A stretch of 64,000 bases of DNA from positions 4,278,001-4,342,000 of the forward strand of contig NZ_CP085193.1 of the NCBI RefSeq assembly GCF_024298965.1, in the 5' to 3' direction. The position numbers and the translations under genes are program-made. The notes below the pieces were generated by a model that was not told the origin of the DNA, searched no databases, and saw only the letters and a list, made by a program, of their open reading frames with translations. Of the stretch, positions 24,195 through 32,780 are shown one piece after another; position 1 is the first letter of the stretch; every line of letters starts with the position of its first letter. This DNA is from Streptomyces rapamycinicus NRRL 5491. Lineage in GTDB: Bacteria > Actinomycetota > Actinomycetes > Streptomycetales > Streptomycetaceae.

Positions 24195-26609
24195 ATGCCC
24201 CAGTCAGCCCCACCTCGCGTCGCGGAAAACCTGAGCGCCGCGCCGTCCGGCACGCCGCTCCCGCGGGAGGTCGGCGGCGGCTTCGTGGCGGTGCTCGCGT
24301 TCTGCGGCATCGCCGTGTCCGTCATGCAGACACTGGTCGTTCCGCTGGTCACCGAGCTGCCCCAGCTGCTGCACACCACCAGCTCCAACGCGTCCTGGGT
24401 GGTCACCGCCACCCTGCTCGCCGGTGCCGTCTCCACGCCCGTCATGGGGCGGCTCGGGGACATGTTCGGCAAGCGCCGGATGCTGATGGTCGCGCTGGCG
24501 CTGATGGTCATCGGCTCGCTGACCTGCGCCGTCACCTCCGATCTGGTAGTGATGGTGATCGGCCGGGCCATCCAGGGCGGGGCCATGGGCGCCATTCCGC
24601 TCGGCATCAGCGTCATGCGGGACGAGCTTCCGCCGCACAAGCTGGGCTCGGCGATGGCCCTGATGAGCTCGTCGCTCGGCATCGGCGGCGCGCTGGGGCT
24701 GCCCGCCGCCGCGTTCGTGGCGCAGCACACCAACTGGCATGCGCTCTTCTACGGGGCCGCGGGGCTGGGCGTGATATCCATCGCCCTCGTACTCGCCGTC
24801 GTCCCGGAGTCCTCCGTCCGCACCCCCAGCCGCTTCGACGCCATCGGCGCGCTCGGGCTGACGGCCGGTCTCGTCTGCCTGCTGCTGCCCATCACCAAGG
24901 GCGGTGACTGGGGGTGGACGAGCGGCACCACGCTCGGGCTGTTCGGCACTTCCGTCGTGATCCTGCTGCTCTGGGGCGTCTTCGAGCTGCGTACCGCCGA
25001 GCCGCTGGTCGATCTGCGGACCACGGCGCGGCGCCAGGTGCTGCTGACCAACCTCACCTCGATCATGGTCGGCTTCTCGTTCTACGCGATGTCGCTGATC
25101 CTTCCGCAGCTGCTGCAGCTGCCGGAGGCCACCGGGTACGGCCTGGGCCAGTCCATGGTCATGGCCGGGCTCTACTTCGCCCCCATGGGCGTCGCGATGA
25201 TGCTGGTCTCCCCGCTGTCCGCGCGGATCAACGCCTCGAGCGGGCCGAAGGTCTCGCTGGTCCTCGGGCTGCTCGTCATCGGCGCGACGTACGGTGCGGG
25301 GCTCGTCATGATCGACCACATCTGGCAGATCGTGGTGCTGTCCACCGCGCTCGGCGTCGGTATCGGCATCGCGTACTCGGCGATGCCCACCCTGATCGTC
25401 AGCGCCGTCCCCGCCGCTGAGACGGGTGCGGCGAACGGGCTCAACACGCTCATGCGGTCGATCGGCATGTCCACCTCCAGCGCGGTGGTGGGCGTGATCC
25501 TGGCGCACCAGACCATCGACTTCGGTGGGGTGGCGCTGCCGAGCAAGGACGGGTTCAAGGTCTCGTTCCTGGTGGCGTGCGCCGCCTCGGTCGGCGGTCT
25601 GCTGATCGCCCTCTGCCTGCCCGGGCGGCGGCGCGCGGGGCGGGTGGCGGGCTCGGGTCCCCTGGCCACTTCGGGTCCGGTGGCTGATTCCGCCCCTTCC
25701 GCCCCTGTGGTTGATTCGGCTCCAGTGGTTGGTTCCGCGCCTGTGGTCGATTCCGTTCCGGTTGCCGTCGCGGAGCCGGTCGGCGCGGTCACCGGAGACG
25801 CCGGGGTCGTCGACGACCTCCCCGTCCTCACCGGCAGCGTCATCCACGGCCGTGTCCTCGGCCCCGGCGACACCCCGCTCGCCGACGCCGCCATCACCCT
25901 CATCGACACGGGCGGCCGCCAGCTCGGCCGTACGGTCACCGGCCGCGACGGCCGGTACCACCTGCCCGCCCCCGACGCCGCGAGCGTCGTCCTCATCGGC
26001 TCGGCCGCCGGGCATCAGCCGCAGGCCGCCACGCTGCTGGTATCGGACCTGCCGGTCGTCTGCGATCTGCGGCTGTCCGGCGGGGGCGGGCTGACCGGGT
26101 CCGTACGGGCCGTCGGCGGCGAGCCGCTGGCCGGTGCGACCGTCACCGCCACCGGGCCCGAGGGCGAGGTCACGGGGTCGGTGACCGCCGACGAGAAGGG
26201 CGAGTTCGCGCTGCCGGAACTGGCCCCGGGGGCGTACACGCTGACCGTGGCCGCCGCCGGGTACCGGCCGTACGCCACCCAGGTGGAGCTCACCGCCGGT
26301 GAACCGGTGCGCGTGGACGCCGAGCTGCCGCCCGCGGCCCGGGTCCGGGGCACCGTACGGGACCGGGGCGGCCTACCGCTCGGGGACGCGCGGGTCTCGC
26401 TGCTGGACGCCTCCGGGGACGTGGTCGGCCAGGTCATCACCGGTGCGGACGGGTCCTTCGGTTTCGAGGCGCTCACCGGCGACCACTACACGGTGGTGGC
26501 CAGCGGCTACGCCCCGGCGACCCGCCAGATCACGGTCGGCGGCGCGGCGGGCACCGAACGGCGGGATGTGGACTTCCTGCTGGGCCACGGCGACGACGGC
26601 GAGGAGTGA
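24195..26609 (+). CDS. MFS transporter with C-terminal carboxypeptidase-regulatory-like repeats
   Basis: An 804-residue protein. Residues ~25-490 form a 14-helix drug:H+ antiporter-type MFS domain (ATLLAGAVSTPVMGRLGDMFGKRR is the loop 2-3 signature; GRAIQGGAMGA follows). A short repeat-rich linker (APVVDSAPVVGSAPVVDS) comes next. The last ~250 residues are three beta-sandwich repeats of the CarboxypepD_reg type (GSVIHGRVLGPGDTPLADA, LTGSVRAVGGEPLAGA, VRGTVRDRGGLPLGDA). Given an even helix number the repeats would be cytoplasmic. Such fusions occur in some actinomycete transporters; the role of the tail is unknown. Regulated by the divergent MarR, by inference. Confidence 0.9.
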   Translation: MPQSAPPRVAENLSAAPSGTPLPREVGGGFVAVLAFCGIAVSVMQTLVVPLVTELPQLLHTTSSNASWVVTATLLAGAVSTPVMGRLGDMFGKRRMLMVALALMVIGSLTCAVTSDLVVMVIGRAIQGGAMGAIPLGISVMRDELPPHKLGSAMALMSSSLGIGGALGLPAAAFVAQHTNWHALFYGAAGLGVISIALVLAVVPESSVRTPSRFDAIGALGLTAGLVCLLLPITKGGDWGWTSGTTLGLFGTSVVILLLWGVFELRTAEPLVDLRTTARRQVLLTNLTSIMVGFSFYAMSLILPQLLQLPEATGYGLGQSMVMAGLYFAPMGVAMMLVSPLSARINASSGPKVSLVLGLLVIGATYGAGLVMIDHIWQIVVLSTALGVGIGIAYSAMPTLIVSAVPAAETGAANGLNTLMRSIGMSTSSAVVGVILAHQTIDFGGVALPSKDGFKVSFLVACAASVGGLLIALCLPGRRRAGRVAGSGPLATSGPVADSAPSAPVVDSAPVVGSAPVVDSVPVAVAEPVGAVTGDAGVVDDLPVLTGSVIHGRVLGPGDTPLADAAITLIDTGGRQLGRTVTGRDGRYHLPAPDAASVVLIGSAAGHQPQAATLLVSDLPVVCDLRLSGGGGLTGSVRAVGGEPLAGATVTATGPEGEVTGSVTADEKGEFALPELAPGAYTLTVAAAGYRPYATQVELTAGEPVRVDAELPPAARVRGTVRDRGGLPLGDARVSLLDASGDVVGQVITGADGSFGFEALTGDHYTVVASGYAPATRQITVGGAAGTERRDVDFLLGHGDDGEE

Positions 26610-26621
26610 GCCTCGGGCTGT

Positions 26622-26666
26622 GCATGAGTAAGGAGCGGCGCCCTGGGCGCCGCTCCTTACTCATGC
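26622..26666. terminator. Very long perfect terminator hairpin
   Basis: Arms of about 21 bp pair without mismatch (26622-26643 with 26645-26666) around a minimal loop. It serves the converging MFS gene and the small gene at 26661, whose stop codon is inside the right arm. Confidence 0.9.
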
Positions 26667-26930
26667 GTCCTCCTCGGGAAGGCCCTCCTCGGAGAGCCCC
26701 TCCTCCTCGGGGAGGCTCTCCCACGCCTCCCCCTTCCGGTACAGCTCGAAGCCCTCCTCGTCCGCGATGGACTCCGCCTGGGCCTGGCTGCGGAGGGAGA
26801 TCTCGTACGTATGGCTGTCGACGGTCGCGTGGACGCCCGAGCCGTCGGTGACCGTCTCGATCGAATGCGTCTCGTAGATGACGCGTCCCGGCTCGCACTT
26901 GCTCCAGACCACGTGCATGCTCACTGCCAT
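26661..26930 (-). CDS. Small acidic hypothetical protein
   Basis: An 89-residue protein starting MAVSMHVVWSKCEP, with strands VIYETHSIETV and HTYEISLRSQAQAESIA, and a strongly acidic tail of EEEGLSEEGLPEED type. GGGAG precedes the ATG at a normal distance, which favours it over the open frame reaching 26993. I do not recognise the family. Convergent with the MFS gene, sharing the terminator hairpin. Confidence 0.65.
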   Translation of the reverse strand: MAVSMHVVWSKCEPGRVIYETHSIETVTDGSGVHATVDSHTYEISLRSQAQAESIADEEGFELYRKGEAWESLPEEEGLSEEGLPEEDA

Positions 26931-27002
26931 CGGACCCACTCCCGCAGACGAGTCCCCTGGTTTCAGGGTCTCACCTGATCGCCGGGTCCACATGGCCTGA
27001 CA

Positions 27003-27136
27003 TGGCCCTCAGGCCTGACGTGATGCTCTTGGCCCGACGTGATCCTCATGGCCCAGCGTGGCCCTCGTGACCCGACGTGACCCGACGTGGCCCCCGTGAC
27101 CCTCGTGGCCCTCACGGCCCTCGTGGCCCTCACGGC
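27003..27136. repeat. Degenerate short tandem repeats
   Basis: Units of the type GGCCCTCACGGCCCTCGTGG and CCCGACGTGA recur about ten times with changes. The stretch lies downstream of the MFS gene at 27158 on the minus strand. It produces spurious open frames and appears to be slippage-prone filler. Confidence 0.5.
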
Positions 27137-27157
27137 CTCCGTGCTCTCCGCTGCCCC

Positions 27158-28402
27158 TCACCTCCGTCTGTCGAACAGCACCACGTTCGCCAAGGCGAGG
27201 ACCACCAGCGCGCCCCCGAACCACATGACGCTGGGGACCGCGATCCCGTCCGCCGCCCGGCCGCCGAGCAGCGCGCCCAGCGATATCGCCACGTTGAAGA
27301 CCCCGACGTACAGCGCCGACGCCGCCTCCCGCGCGTCCGGCGCCGCGTGCAGCACCCAGGTCTGGCAGGTCACCGACACCCCGCCGTACGCCAGCCCCCA
27401 CACCAGCAGCAGTACGGCCGCCCCCGCCGTCGTGGCCCCGGCGACCGGGACCAGCAGCTCGGCCGCCGCCAGCAGGGTGAAGATGACCATGAGGGTGCGG
27501 CGCGGATCGCGGTGGGCGGTGGCGCCGGCCAGGAAGTTCCCGGCGATGCCCGCCACGCCGTACGCCAGCAGCAGGGTGCTGATCAGGCCCGCCCCGACCC
27601 CGGCGACGTCCTCGAGCACCGGGCGGACATACGTATACGCGCCGAAGTGGCCGGTGACCAGCAGCAGGGTGGTGATGAGGCCGGTGCGCAGCCGGACGTC
27701 GCGGAACAGGCCCGGCACCTCGCGCAGCCGGATGGTGCCGGTGGCGGGCAGCGGCGGCAGGGTGACGGCCATGGCGGCGGCCACGGCCAGCGACAGGGCG
27801 GCGAACGCGGCGAACGCGACCCGCCAGTGGACCAGATCGCCGATGAGCGTCCCGATCGGCACCCCGAGCACCGAGGCCACCGCGATACCGCTGAAGATCA
27901 GCGTGGTGGCGTGGCCCGCGGAGCGCTCGGGCACCAGCCGCACCGCGAGCCCGCCCGCGATGGACCACACCCCACCGATGCTCACCCCGACCAGCACCCG
28001 GGCGAACAGCAGGACGGCGAAGCCGGGCGCGAGCGCGGAGAGCAGATTGGCGACGGTCAGCAGCCCCATCAGACCGCACAGCACCAGCCGCCGGTCGTAG
28101 CGGCCGACGGTGACGGTGAGCAGCGGGGCGGCGAGCGCGGCGACCAGGCCGGGCACGGTCATGGCCAGCCCCGCCGTACCGTCCGAGACCCGGAGCGCGG
28201 AGCCGATCGAGGTGAGCAGACCGACCGGCAGCATCTCGGTGGTGACCACCGCGAAGGTGCCGACCGCGATGGCGACGACGGCGAGCCAGCCCCCGAGCCC
28301 GGCTCCGAGCCGGGTCCCGAGCCGGGCTCCGAGCGGCGAGCGCGCCATCGGAGGTGACGCGGATGTGCCTGCCGGAGCGGTGAGTTCCGTGCTATTGGAC
28401 AT
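27158..28402 (-). CDS. MFS transporter (12-helix, DHA1-like)
   Basis: A 414-residue transporter of the AraJ/chloramphenicol-efflux type, with about 12 hydrophobic helices beginning WLAVVAIAVGTFAVVTTEMLPVGLL and the motif TVGRYDRRLVL in loop 2-3. The first ~30 residues contain a repeated GAR-LG-RLG segment of low complexity. Divergent from a LysR regulator with a duplicated 18-bp sequence in the shared promoter region, so it is probably the regulated target. Confidence 0.9.
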   Translation of the reverse strand: MSNSTELTAPAGTSASPPMARSPLGARLGTRLGAGLGGWLAVVAIAVGTFAVVTTEMLPVGLLTSIGSALRVSDGTAGLAMTVPGLVAALAAPLLTVTVGRYDRRLVLCGLMGLLTVANLLSALAPGFAVLLFARVLVGVSIGGVWSIAGGLAVRLVPERSAGHATTLIFSGIAVASVLGVPIGTLIGDLVHWRVAFAAFAALSLAVAAAMAVTLPPLPATGTIRLREVPGLFRDVRLRTGLITTLLLVTGHFGAYTYVRPVLEDVAGVGAGLISTLLLAYGVAGIAGNFLAGATAHRDPRRTLMVIFTLLAAAELLVPVAGATTAGAAVLLLVWGLAYGGVSVTCQTWVLHAAPDAREAASALYVGVFNVAISLGALLGGRAADGIAVPSVMWFGGALVVLALANVVLFDRRR

Positions 28403-28465
28403 GCCTTTAGCGAACAGCTGTGCCCCTGCGGGAACAACGCCGAAGTTTTCAGCCTTCCATGAGCG

Positions 28466-28501
28466 AGGCTCATCAATCGGTGGAGGCTCATCAATCGGTG
28501 G
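28466..28501. repeat. 18-bp tandem repeat in the MFS/LysR promoter region
   Basis: AGGCTCATCAATCGGTGG occurs exactly twice in tandem (28466-28483, 28484-28501). It lies between the divergent starts at 28402 and 28537, where a LysR-type regulator would bind; each unit contains ATCAATCGGTGG. Confidence 0.75.
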
Positions 28502-28536
28502 TGATCGGTGACCGGTGTCGGTTTCGGTGGGAGGCC

Positions 28537-29427
28537 ATGGCCGAGTTGGAGATCCGCGAGCTGGAGTGCTTCCTCGTGCTGAGCGAGGAGCTCCACTTCG
28601 GCCGCGCGGCGGAGCGGTTGTACGTCTCGCAGAGCCGGGTGAGCCAGCTGCTGCGGAACCTGGAGCGCCGGATCGGCGCCCGGCTGCTGGAGCGCACCAG
28701 CCGCCGGGCGCGGCTGACCCCGCTCGGCGAGCGGTTCCTGGCCGAGCTCCGGCCCGCTTACGCGGCGCTGTACGGGGCCTTCGAGAACGCCCGGGGAGCG
28801 GCGCGCGGGGTGGACGGCGTACTGCGGATCGGGTTCCAGGGGGCCGCCGATGAACGGGTGACCGCTGCCATCACGGCCTTCCGGGAGCGCCACCCCGGCT
28901 GTGAACCGACGACCGTGGAGATCCCGCTGGCCGATCCGTTCGGCGCGGTGCGGGCCGGTGAGGTGGACGCCGCGATCGTCTGCCTGCCGGTGGCCGAGCC
29001 CGACCTCGTCCTCGGCCCGGTCTTCTCCAAGCAGCCGCAGACGGTGGTGGTCTCCGCCCGCCATCCCTTCGCGGGCCGCGGCCGGGTGGACGCCGAGGCG
29101 CTGGCCGACTGCCCGCTGATCGGCCCGTCCGCCCCCGCGCCGCGCTACTGGCACGACGCGATGGCGCCCGCCGCCACCCCCGACGGACGGCCCATCCCGC
29201 GCGGCCCGCTGGTGCACACGCTCCAGGAGGGGCTGGCGGCGGTCGCGGCGGGCCGGGGCGGGATGCTGCTGTGCGCCCCGACGGCGGAGTACCACCGCCG
29301 CCGGGACATCACCTTCGTACCGGTCGAGGGGGTGCCGGACTCGATGCTCGGCCTGGTGTGGCGCCGGGCGGACGAGACCGCGCGGTTACGGGCGTTCGGG
29401 CGGGCAGTGGAGGAGCTGTGCACGTAG
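28537..29427 (+). CDS. LysR family transcriptional regulator
   Basis: A ~296-residue LysR-type regulator. The helix-turn-helix is at the N-terminus (FLVLSEELHFGRAAERLYVSQ, then SRVSQLLRNLERRIGARLLER), followed by a periplasmic-binding-like effector domain (GVLRIGFQGAA, DAAIVCLPV, SARHPFAGRGRV). The ATG at 28537 places the domain correctly; longer starts add a translated promoter repeat. It is divergent from an MFS gene. The final codons and stop are part of a 25-bp duplicated segment. Confidence 0.9.
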   Translation: MAELEIRELECFLVLSEELHFGRAAERLYVSQSRVSQLLRNLERRIGARLLERTSRRARLTPLGERFLAELRPAYAALYGAFENARGAARGVDGVLRIGFQGAADERVTAAITAFRERHPGCEPTTVEIPLADPFGAVRAGEVDAAIVCLPVAEPDLVLGPVFSKQPQTVVVSARHPFAGRGRVDAEALADCPLIGPSAPAPRYWHDAMAPAATPDGRPIPRGPLVHTLQEGLAAVAAGRGGMLLCAPTAEYHRRRDITFVPVEGVPDSMLGLVWRRADETARLRAFGRAVEELCT

Positions 29428-29456
29428 GGCGGTGGAGGAACTGTGCACGTAGGGCG
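29407..29456. repeat. 25-bp tandem duplication at the LysR stop codon
   Basis: The 25 bp at 29407-29431, including the last codons (EELCT) and the TAG, are repeated at 29432-29456 with one change (GAGCTG to GAACTG). It is a recent slippage product that leaves the protein unaffected. Confidence 0.8.
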
Positions 29457-29496
29457 GCGCGGCCTGGCCGCCTCGGTGCTCCGCGTATCGACTCGA

Positions 29497-30009
29497 CTAG
29501 CCCACGTCCCTGCGCATGCACACCCGTGGCCAGCGGTCCAGCCCATGGTCGGCCTCGCTGAGCCGGATCTCACGGAGCCCGGGGGTCAGCTCGGCCTCCG
29601 TCAGGGCCCGGAAACCGCATCGCGCGGCGTAGTACGGGGCGTTCCAGGCCACGTCGACGAAGGTGGTCAGGGTGAGCGCGGGGACGCCGTCGCCCGCGGC
29701 GCGCGCCGCGATGTGGTCGATCAGGGCCCGTCCCACGCCACGGCGGGCGCTGTCGGGGTGGACCGAGATCTGCTCGATGTGGATGTTTCCGTCGACGGGG
29801 TCGGTGATCAGGTACGCCATCGCCCGGTCGGCGTCGTCCACCGCGACCCAGGCCCGTCCGGCCCGCTGGTAGCGGCTCAGCTCTTCCAAGCTCAGTGGCT
29901 CGTCATCGGCGACTTCGTCCATTCCGATGTCCCGGAAGCAGAGTCCGGCGGCGCGCTCTATGTCCTGGAGGACGGGGAGTTCTTCACTGGTGCTCGTTCG
30001 AATCCGCAC
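29497..30009 (-). CDS. GNAT family N-acetyltransferase
   Basis: A ~170-residue acetyltransferase: VRIRTSTSEELPVLQDIER start, strand AWVAVDDADRAMAYLI, acetyl-CoA loop in ISVHPDSARRGVGRALI (Q/RxxGxG/A), and AWNAPYYAARCGF near the end. GTG at 30009 has GGAGG upstream; the open frame to 30120 runs through an upstream repeat and is unlikely to be coding. Substrate unknown. Confidence 0.85.
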   Translation of the reverse strand: MRIRTSTSEELPVLQDIERAAGLCFRDIGMDEVADDEPLSLEELSRYQRAGRAWVAVDDADRAMAYLITDPVDGNIHIEQISVHPDSARRGVGRALIDHIAARAAGDGVPALTLTTFVDVAWNAPYYAARCGFRALTEAELTPGLREIRLSEADHGLDRWPRVCMRRDVG

Positions 30010-30086
30010 CCCACCATCATCCTCCGGAACGCCGGGACAAAGGCGTGCCCCCCACCGCCGTGGAGAGCACCCTTCGGCCGTTCCTT

Positions 30087-30116
30087 CATATGAACGCATA
30101 TGAACGCATATGAACG
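30087..30116. repeat. Three tandem 10-bp units upstream of the GNAT gene
   Basis: CATATGAACG is repeated three times exactly (30087-30116). It lies ~80-110 bp upstream of the GNAT start. At 10 bp the units are in helical phase, as expected for cooperative protein binding, though slippage alone would also explain it. Confidence 0.7.
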
Positions 30117-30237
30117 CCACCGGACCGAGGTCACCCCAATGACCTCGGCCTCATCCGCTGGCGGTGATCATGAATCTACCAAGATCGGTGGGTGGAGGCG
30201 AGGTTGAGGGGTCGTCACCTGTGATGTACCTGTGTCC

Positions 30238-31356
30238 TCACGTCTGCGCCTCGGCCGCCGCCCCATCCGCGATCGCCTCGTCCACCTCGCCCGTGCGCGC
30301 CGCCTCCTCCGCCGCGAAGCGCCGCTGGTCCAGCTGCTCGGCCAGCTCCTCGTCCTGGTGCATCAGCAGGTCGAGGTTGCTGTCGCCCAGCTCCAGCACG
30401 CCCATGTCGACGTACGCCCGCTGGAGCCGCTCGCCCCACAGCCCGATGTCCTTCACACACGGCACGATCCGGCTGAAGAGCAGCTTGCGGAACATGTGCA
30501 GGAACTGCGACTGCTCGCAGTACTCCTCGGCCTCGGCCGTCGGGATGCCGAAGTTCTCCAGGACCTCCACGCCGCGCAGCCGGTCGCGCATCAGGTAGCA
30601 GCCCTCGATGACGAATTCCTCGCGCTCGCGCAGCTCCGCGTCGCTCAGCTGCCGGTAGTAGTCGCGCAGCGCCATCCGGCCGAAGGCCACATGGCGGGCC
30701 TCGTCCTGCATGACGTAGGCGAGGATCTGCTGGGGCAGCGGCTTGTCGGTGGTGTCGCGGATGAGGCCGAACGCGGCGAGCGCCAGGCCCTCGATGAGCA
30801 CCTGCATGCCCAGGTAGGCCATGTCCCAGCGGGAGTCGCGGAGGGTGTCACCGAGGAGCGTCCGCAGATCGGTGTTGATGGGGTAGACCGTGCCGAGCTT
30901 GTCGTGCAGGAAGCGGCCGTAGAGCTCGGCGTGGCGGGCCTCGTCCATGGTCTGGGTCGCGGAGTAGAACTTGGCGTCGAGGTCGGGCGCGGCCTCCACG
31001 ATCCGGGCCGCGCACACCATCGCGCCCTGTTCGCCGTGGAGGAACTGGCTGAACTGCCAGGCGGCGACGTGATGGCGCAGCTCGCCCTTGTCCCGGTCGG
31101 TCATCCGGTCCCAGTGGCGGGTGCCGTGGAGGGCGAGCGACTCATCGGGGGTGCCCAGCGGATCGTACGGGTCCACGTCCAGGCCCCAGTCGATCCGCTT
31201 GACCGCGTCCCACTGCTTGTCCTTGCCCTTCTGGTAGAGGGCGAGCAGCCGGGCCCGGTGGTCGTCGTACTCCCAGCTGAATCGGGCGGCGCCGCCGGCG
31301 GGCACCTGCCAGAGGGGGTCTCCGGGATCCATCGCGTAGAGCTCTTGCGTCGCCAC
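30238..31356 (-). CDS. Ferritin-like diiron protein
   Basis: A 372-residue, mainly helical protein with two metal-binding E-x2-H motifs (TMDEARHAELYGRF and VMQDEARHVAFGRM), each preceded by a glutamate-bearing helix (QFLHGEQGAM and QVLIEGLALAAF). This is the ferritin/ribonucleotide-reductase-like carboxylate-bridged diiron fold. Substrate unknown; relatives are oxygenases or oxidases. It is divergent from a second diiron protein at 31548, and the two may share a promoter region and electron partner. Confidence 0.85.
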   Translation of the reverse strand: MATQELYAMDPGDPLWQVPAGGAARFSWEYDDHRARLLALYQKGKDKQWDAVKRIDWGLDVDPYDPLGTPDESLALHGTRHWDRMTDRDKGELRHHVAAWQFSQFLHGEQGAMVCAARIVEAAPDLDAKFYSATQTMDEARHAELYGRFLHDKLGTVYPINTDLRTLLGDTLRDSRWDMAYLGMQVLIEGLALAAFGLIRDTTDKPLPQQILAYVMQDEARHVAFGRMALRDYYRQLSDAELREREEFVIEGCYLMRDRLRGVEVLENFGIPTAEAEEYCEQSQFLHMFRKLLFSRIVPCVKDIGLWGERLQRAYVDMGVLELGDSNLDLLMHQDEELAEQLDQRRFAAEEAARTGEVDEAIADGAAAEAQT

Positions 31357-31547
31357 CGACGCCTCCTTCGCCTCGCTCCCCCGTGAACGGATGCGTACTC
31401 GGCAGGCTCACACGTCCGTTACTCGGCGGTCAATAAGACCTCCGCAAGGGATTGACGGCCTTGCTGACACGGAGTCTCATAAGAGGTATCCGCCGGTAAC
31501 CGTTCCCGCCGGCGCCTGTCCGAGCCATCAGTGAGGTGCCCTCGACG

Positions 31548-32477
31548 ATGTCCACCACGACCGAACCCCCCGCGCTCAGGGACGCGCTCGGGCTGATCAA
31601 GGACCGCGAGCGGGTCGCGGAGCGGCTGCTCCAGTCCTCCGCCAAGCACTCCTTCGACCCCGACACCGAACTGGACTGGGACGCGCCGTTCGAGCCCGGC
31701 AAGTGGTTCTGGCCGCCGGAGCTGGTGTCGCTCTACGACACGCCCATGTGGCACCGGATGTCGGAGGAGCAGCGGCTGCTGCTGTCCCAGCACGAGGCGG
31801 CGGCCCTCGCCTCCCTGGGCATATGGTTCGAGATCATCCTGATCCAGCTGCTCACCCGGCACATCTACGACAAGCCCGCGACCAGCGCCCATGTGCGGTA
31901 CGCGCTCACCGAGATCGCCGACGAGTGCCGTCACTCCAAGATGTTCGCGCGGCTGATCACCAAGGGCGGCACCCCGGCGTATCCGGTCGCCCCGCTCCAC
32001 CACAACCTGGGCCGGTTCTTCAAGACGTTCTCCACCACGCCCGGTTCGTTCACCGCGACCCTCCTCGGCGAGGAGATCCTGGACTGGATGCAGCGGCTGA
32101 CCTTCCCCGACGAGCGCGTTCAGCCGCTGATCCGCGGGGTGACCCGGATCCATGTGGTCGAGGAGGCCCGCCATGTGCGGTACGCGCGCGAGGAACTGCG
32201 CCGCCAGATGCTGCGGGCGCCGCGCTGGGAGGCGGAGCTGACCCGGATCGGTTCGGGGGAGTTCTCCCGGATCTTCTCGCAGGCGTTCATCAACCCCAAG
32301 GTCTACACGGACGTGGGACTCGACCGCCGCGCGGCCGTCGCTCAAGTGCGGGCCAGCGCCCACCGGCGCGAGGTGATGCGCAACGGCGCCCGCAAGCTCA
32401 CCGAATTCCTCGATGACGTCGGCGTGATGCGGGGCGTCGGCCGCCGGCTGTGGAAGAGCTCGGGGCTGCTGGCCTAG
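31548..32477 (+). CDS. AurF-like diiron oxygenase
   Basis: A 309-residue protein of the AurF/CmlI-type N-oxygenase family. Motifs in order: helix with LSQHEAAALASLGIWFEI, then EIADECRHSKMFARL, LLGEEILDWMQRL, and VVEEARHVRYAREEL, giving E-x3-E/E-x2-H pairs for two irons. AurF-type enzymes oxidise aryl amines, but no secondary-metabolite cluster is adjacent, so the substrate is open. GAGGTG stands upstream of the ATG. Divergent from the ferritin-like gene and followed by a TetR gene ~300 bp later. Confidence 0.85.
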   Translation: MSTTTEPPALRDALGLIKDRERVAERLLQSSAKHSFDPDTELDWDAPFEPGKWFWPPELVSLYDTPMWHRMSEEQRLLLSQHEAAALASLGIWFEIILIQLLTRHIYDKPATSAHVRYALTEIADECRHSKMFARLITKGGTPAYPVAPLHHNLGRFFKTFSTTPGSFTATLLGEEILDWMQRLTFPDERVQPLIRGVTRIHVVEEARHVRYAREELRRQMLRAPRWEAELTRIGSGEFSRIFSQAFINPKVYTDVGLDRRAAVAQVRASAHRREVMRNGARKLTEFLDDVGVMRGVGRRLWKSSGLLA

Positions 32478-32780
32478 GGGGCGTCCGACGGATGGCGGCG
32501 CCTGCGGCGGGCCACGCGGCGGAGCCGCATATCGGCGCTTCCCCCTCCCCGCCCCTTCCCACAACTGGGGCTCCGCCCCAGACCCCGGGACCCAGGGGCC
32601 GAAGCCCTGCCGCGCGGCGGAGCCGCATATCGACGCCGCGGGACGGGGGCATCGGCCGCCGGGCCAAGGGGCATTGGGCCGCCGGATCCAAGGGTGCGTT
32701 CGGGCCGGGCCCAAGGGCCCGTCCGGGTCGGGCCGAAGGGGGCATCCGCTTCGTAACGGCGGGCGGTTACGCTGCCAGGC
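32478..32780. repeat. Intergenic region with a 19-bp direct repeat
   Basis: About 300 bp without a gene. GCGGCGGAGCCGCATATCG occurs at 32516-32534 and again at 32614-32632. Each copy begins with a small palindrome GCGGCGGAGCCGC. Purine-rich GGGCC stretches follow. It may hold the terminator of the diiron gene and the tetR promoter. The longer frames across it are repeats translated. Confidence 0.6.
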
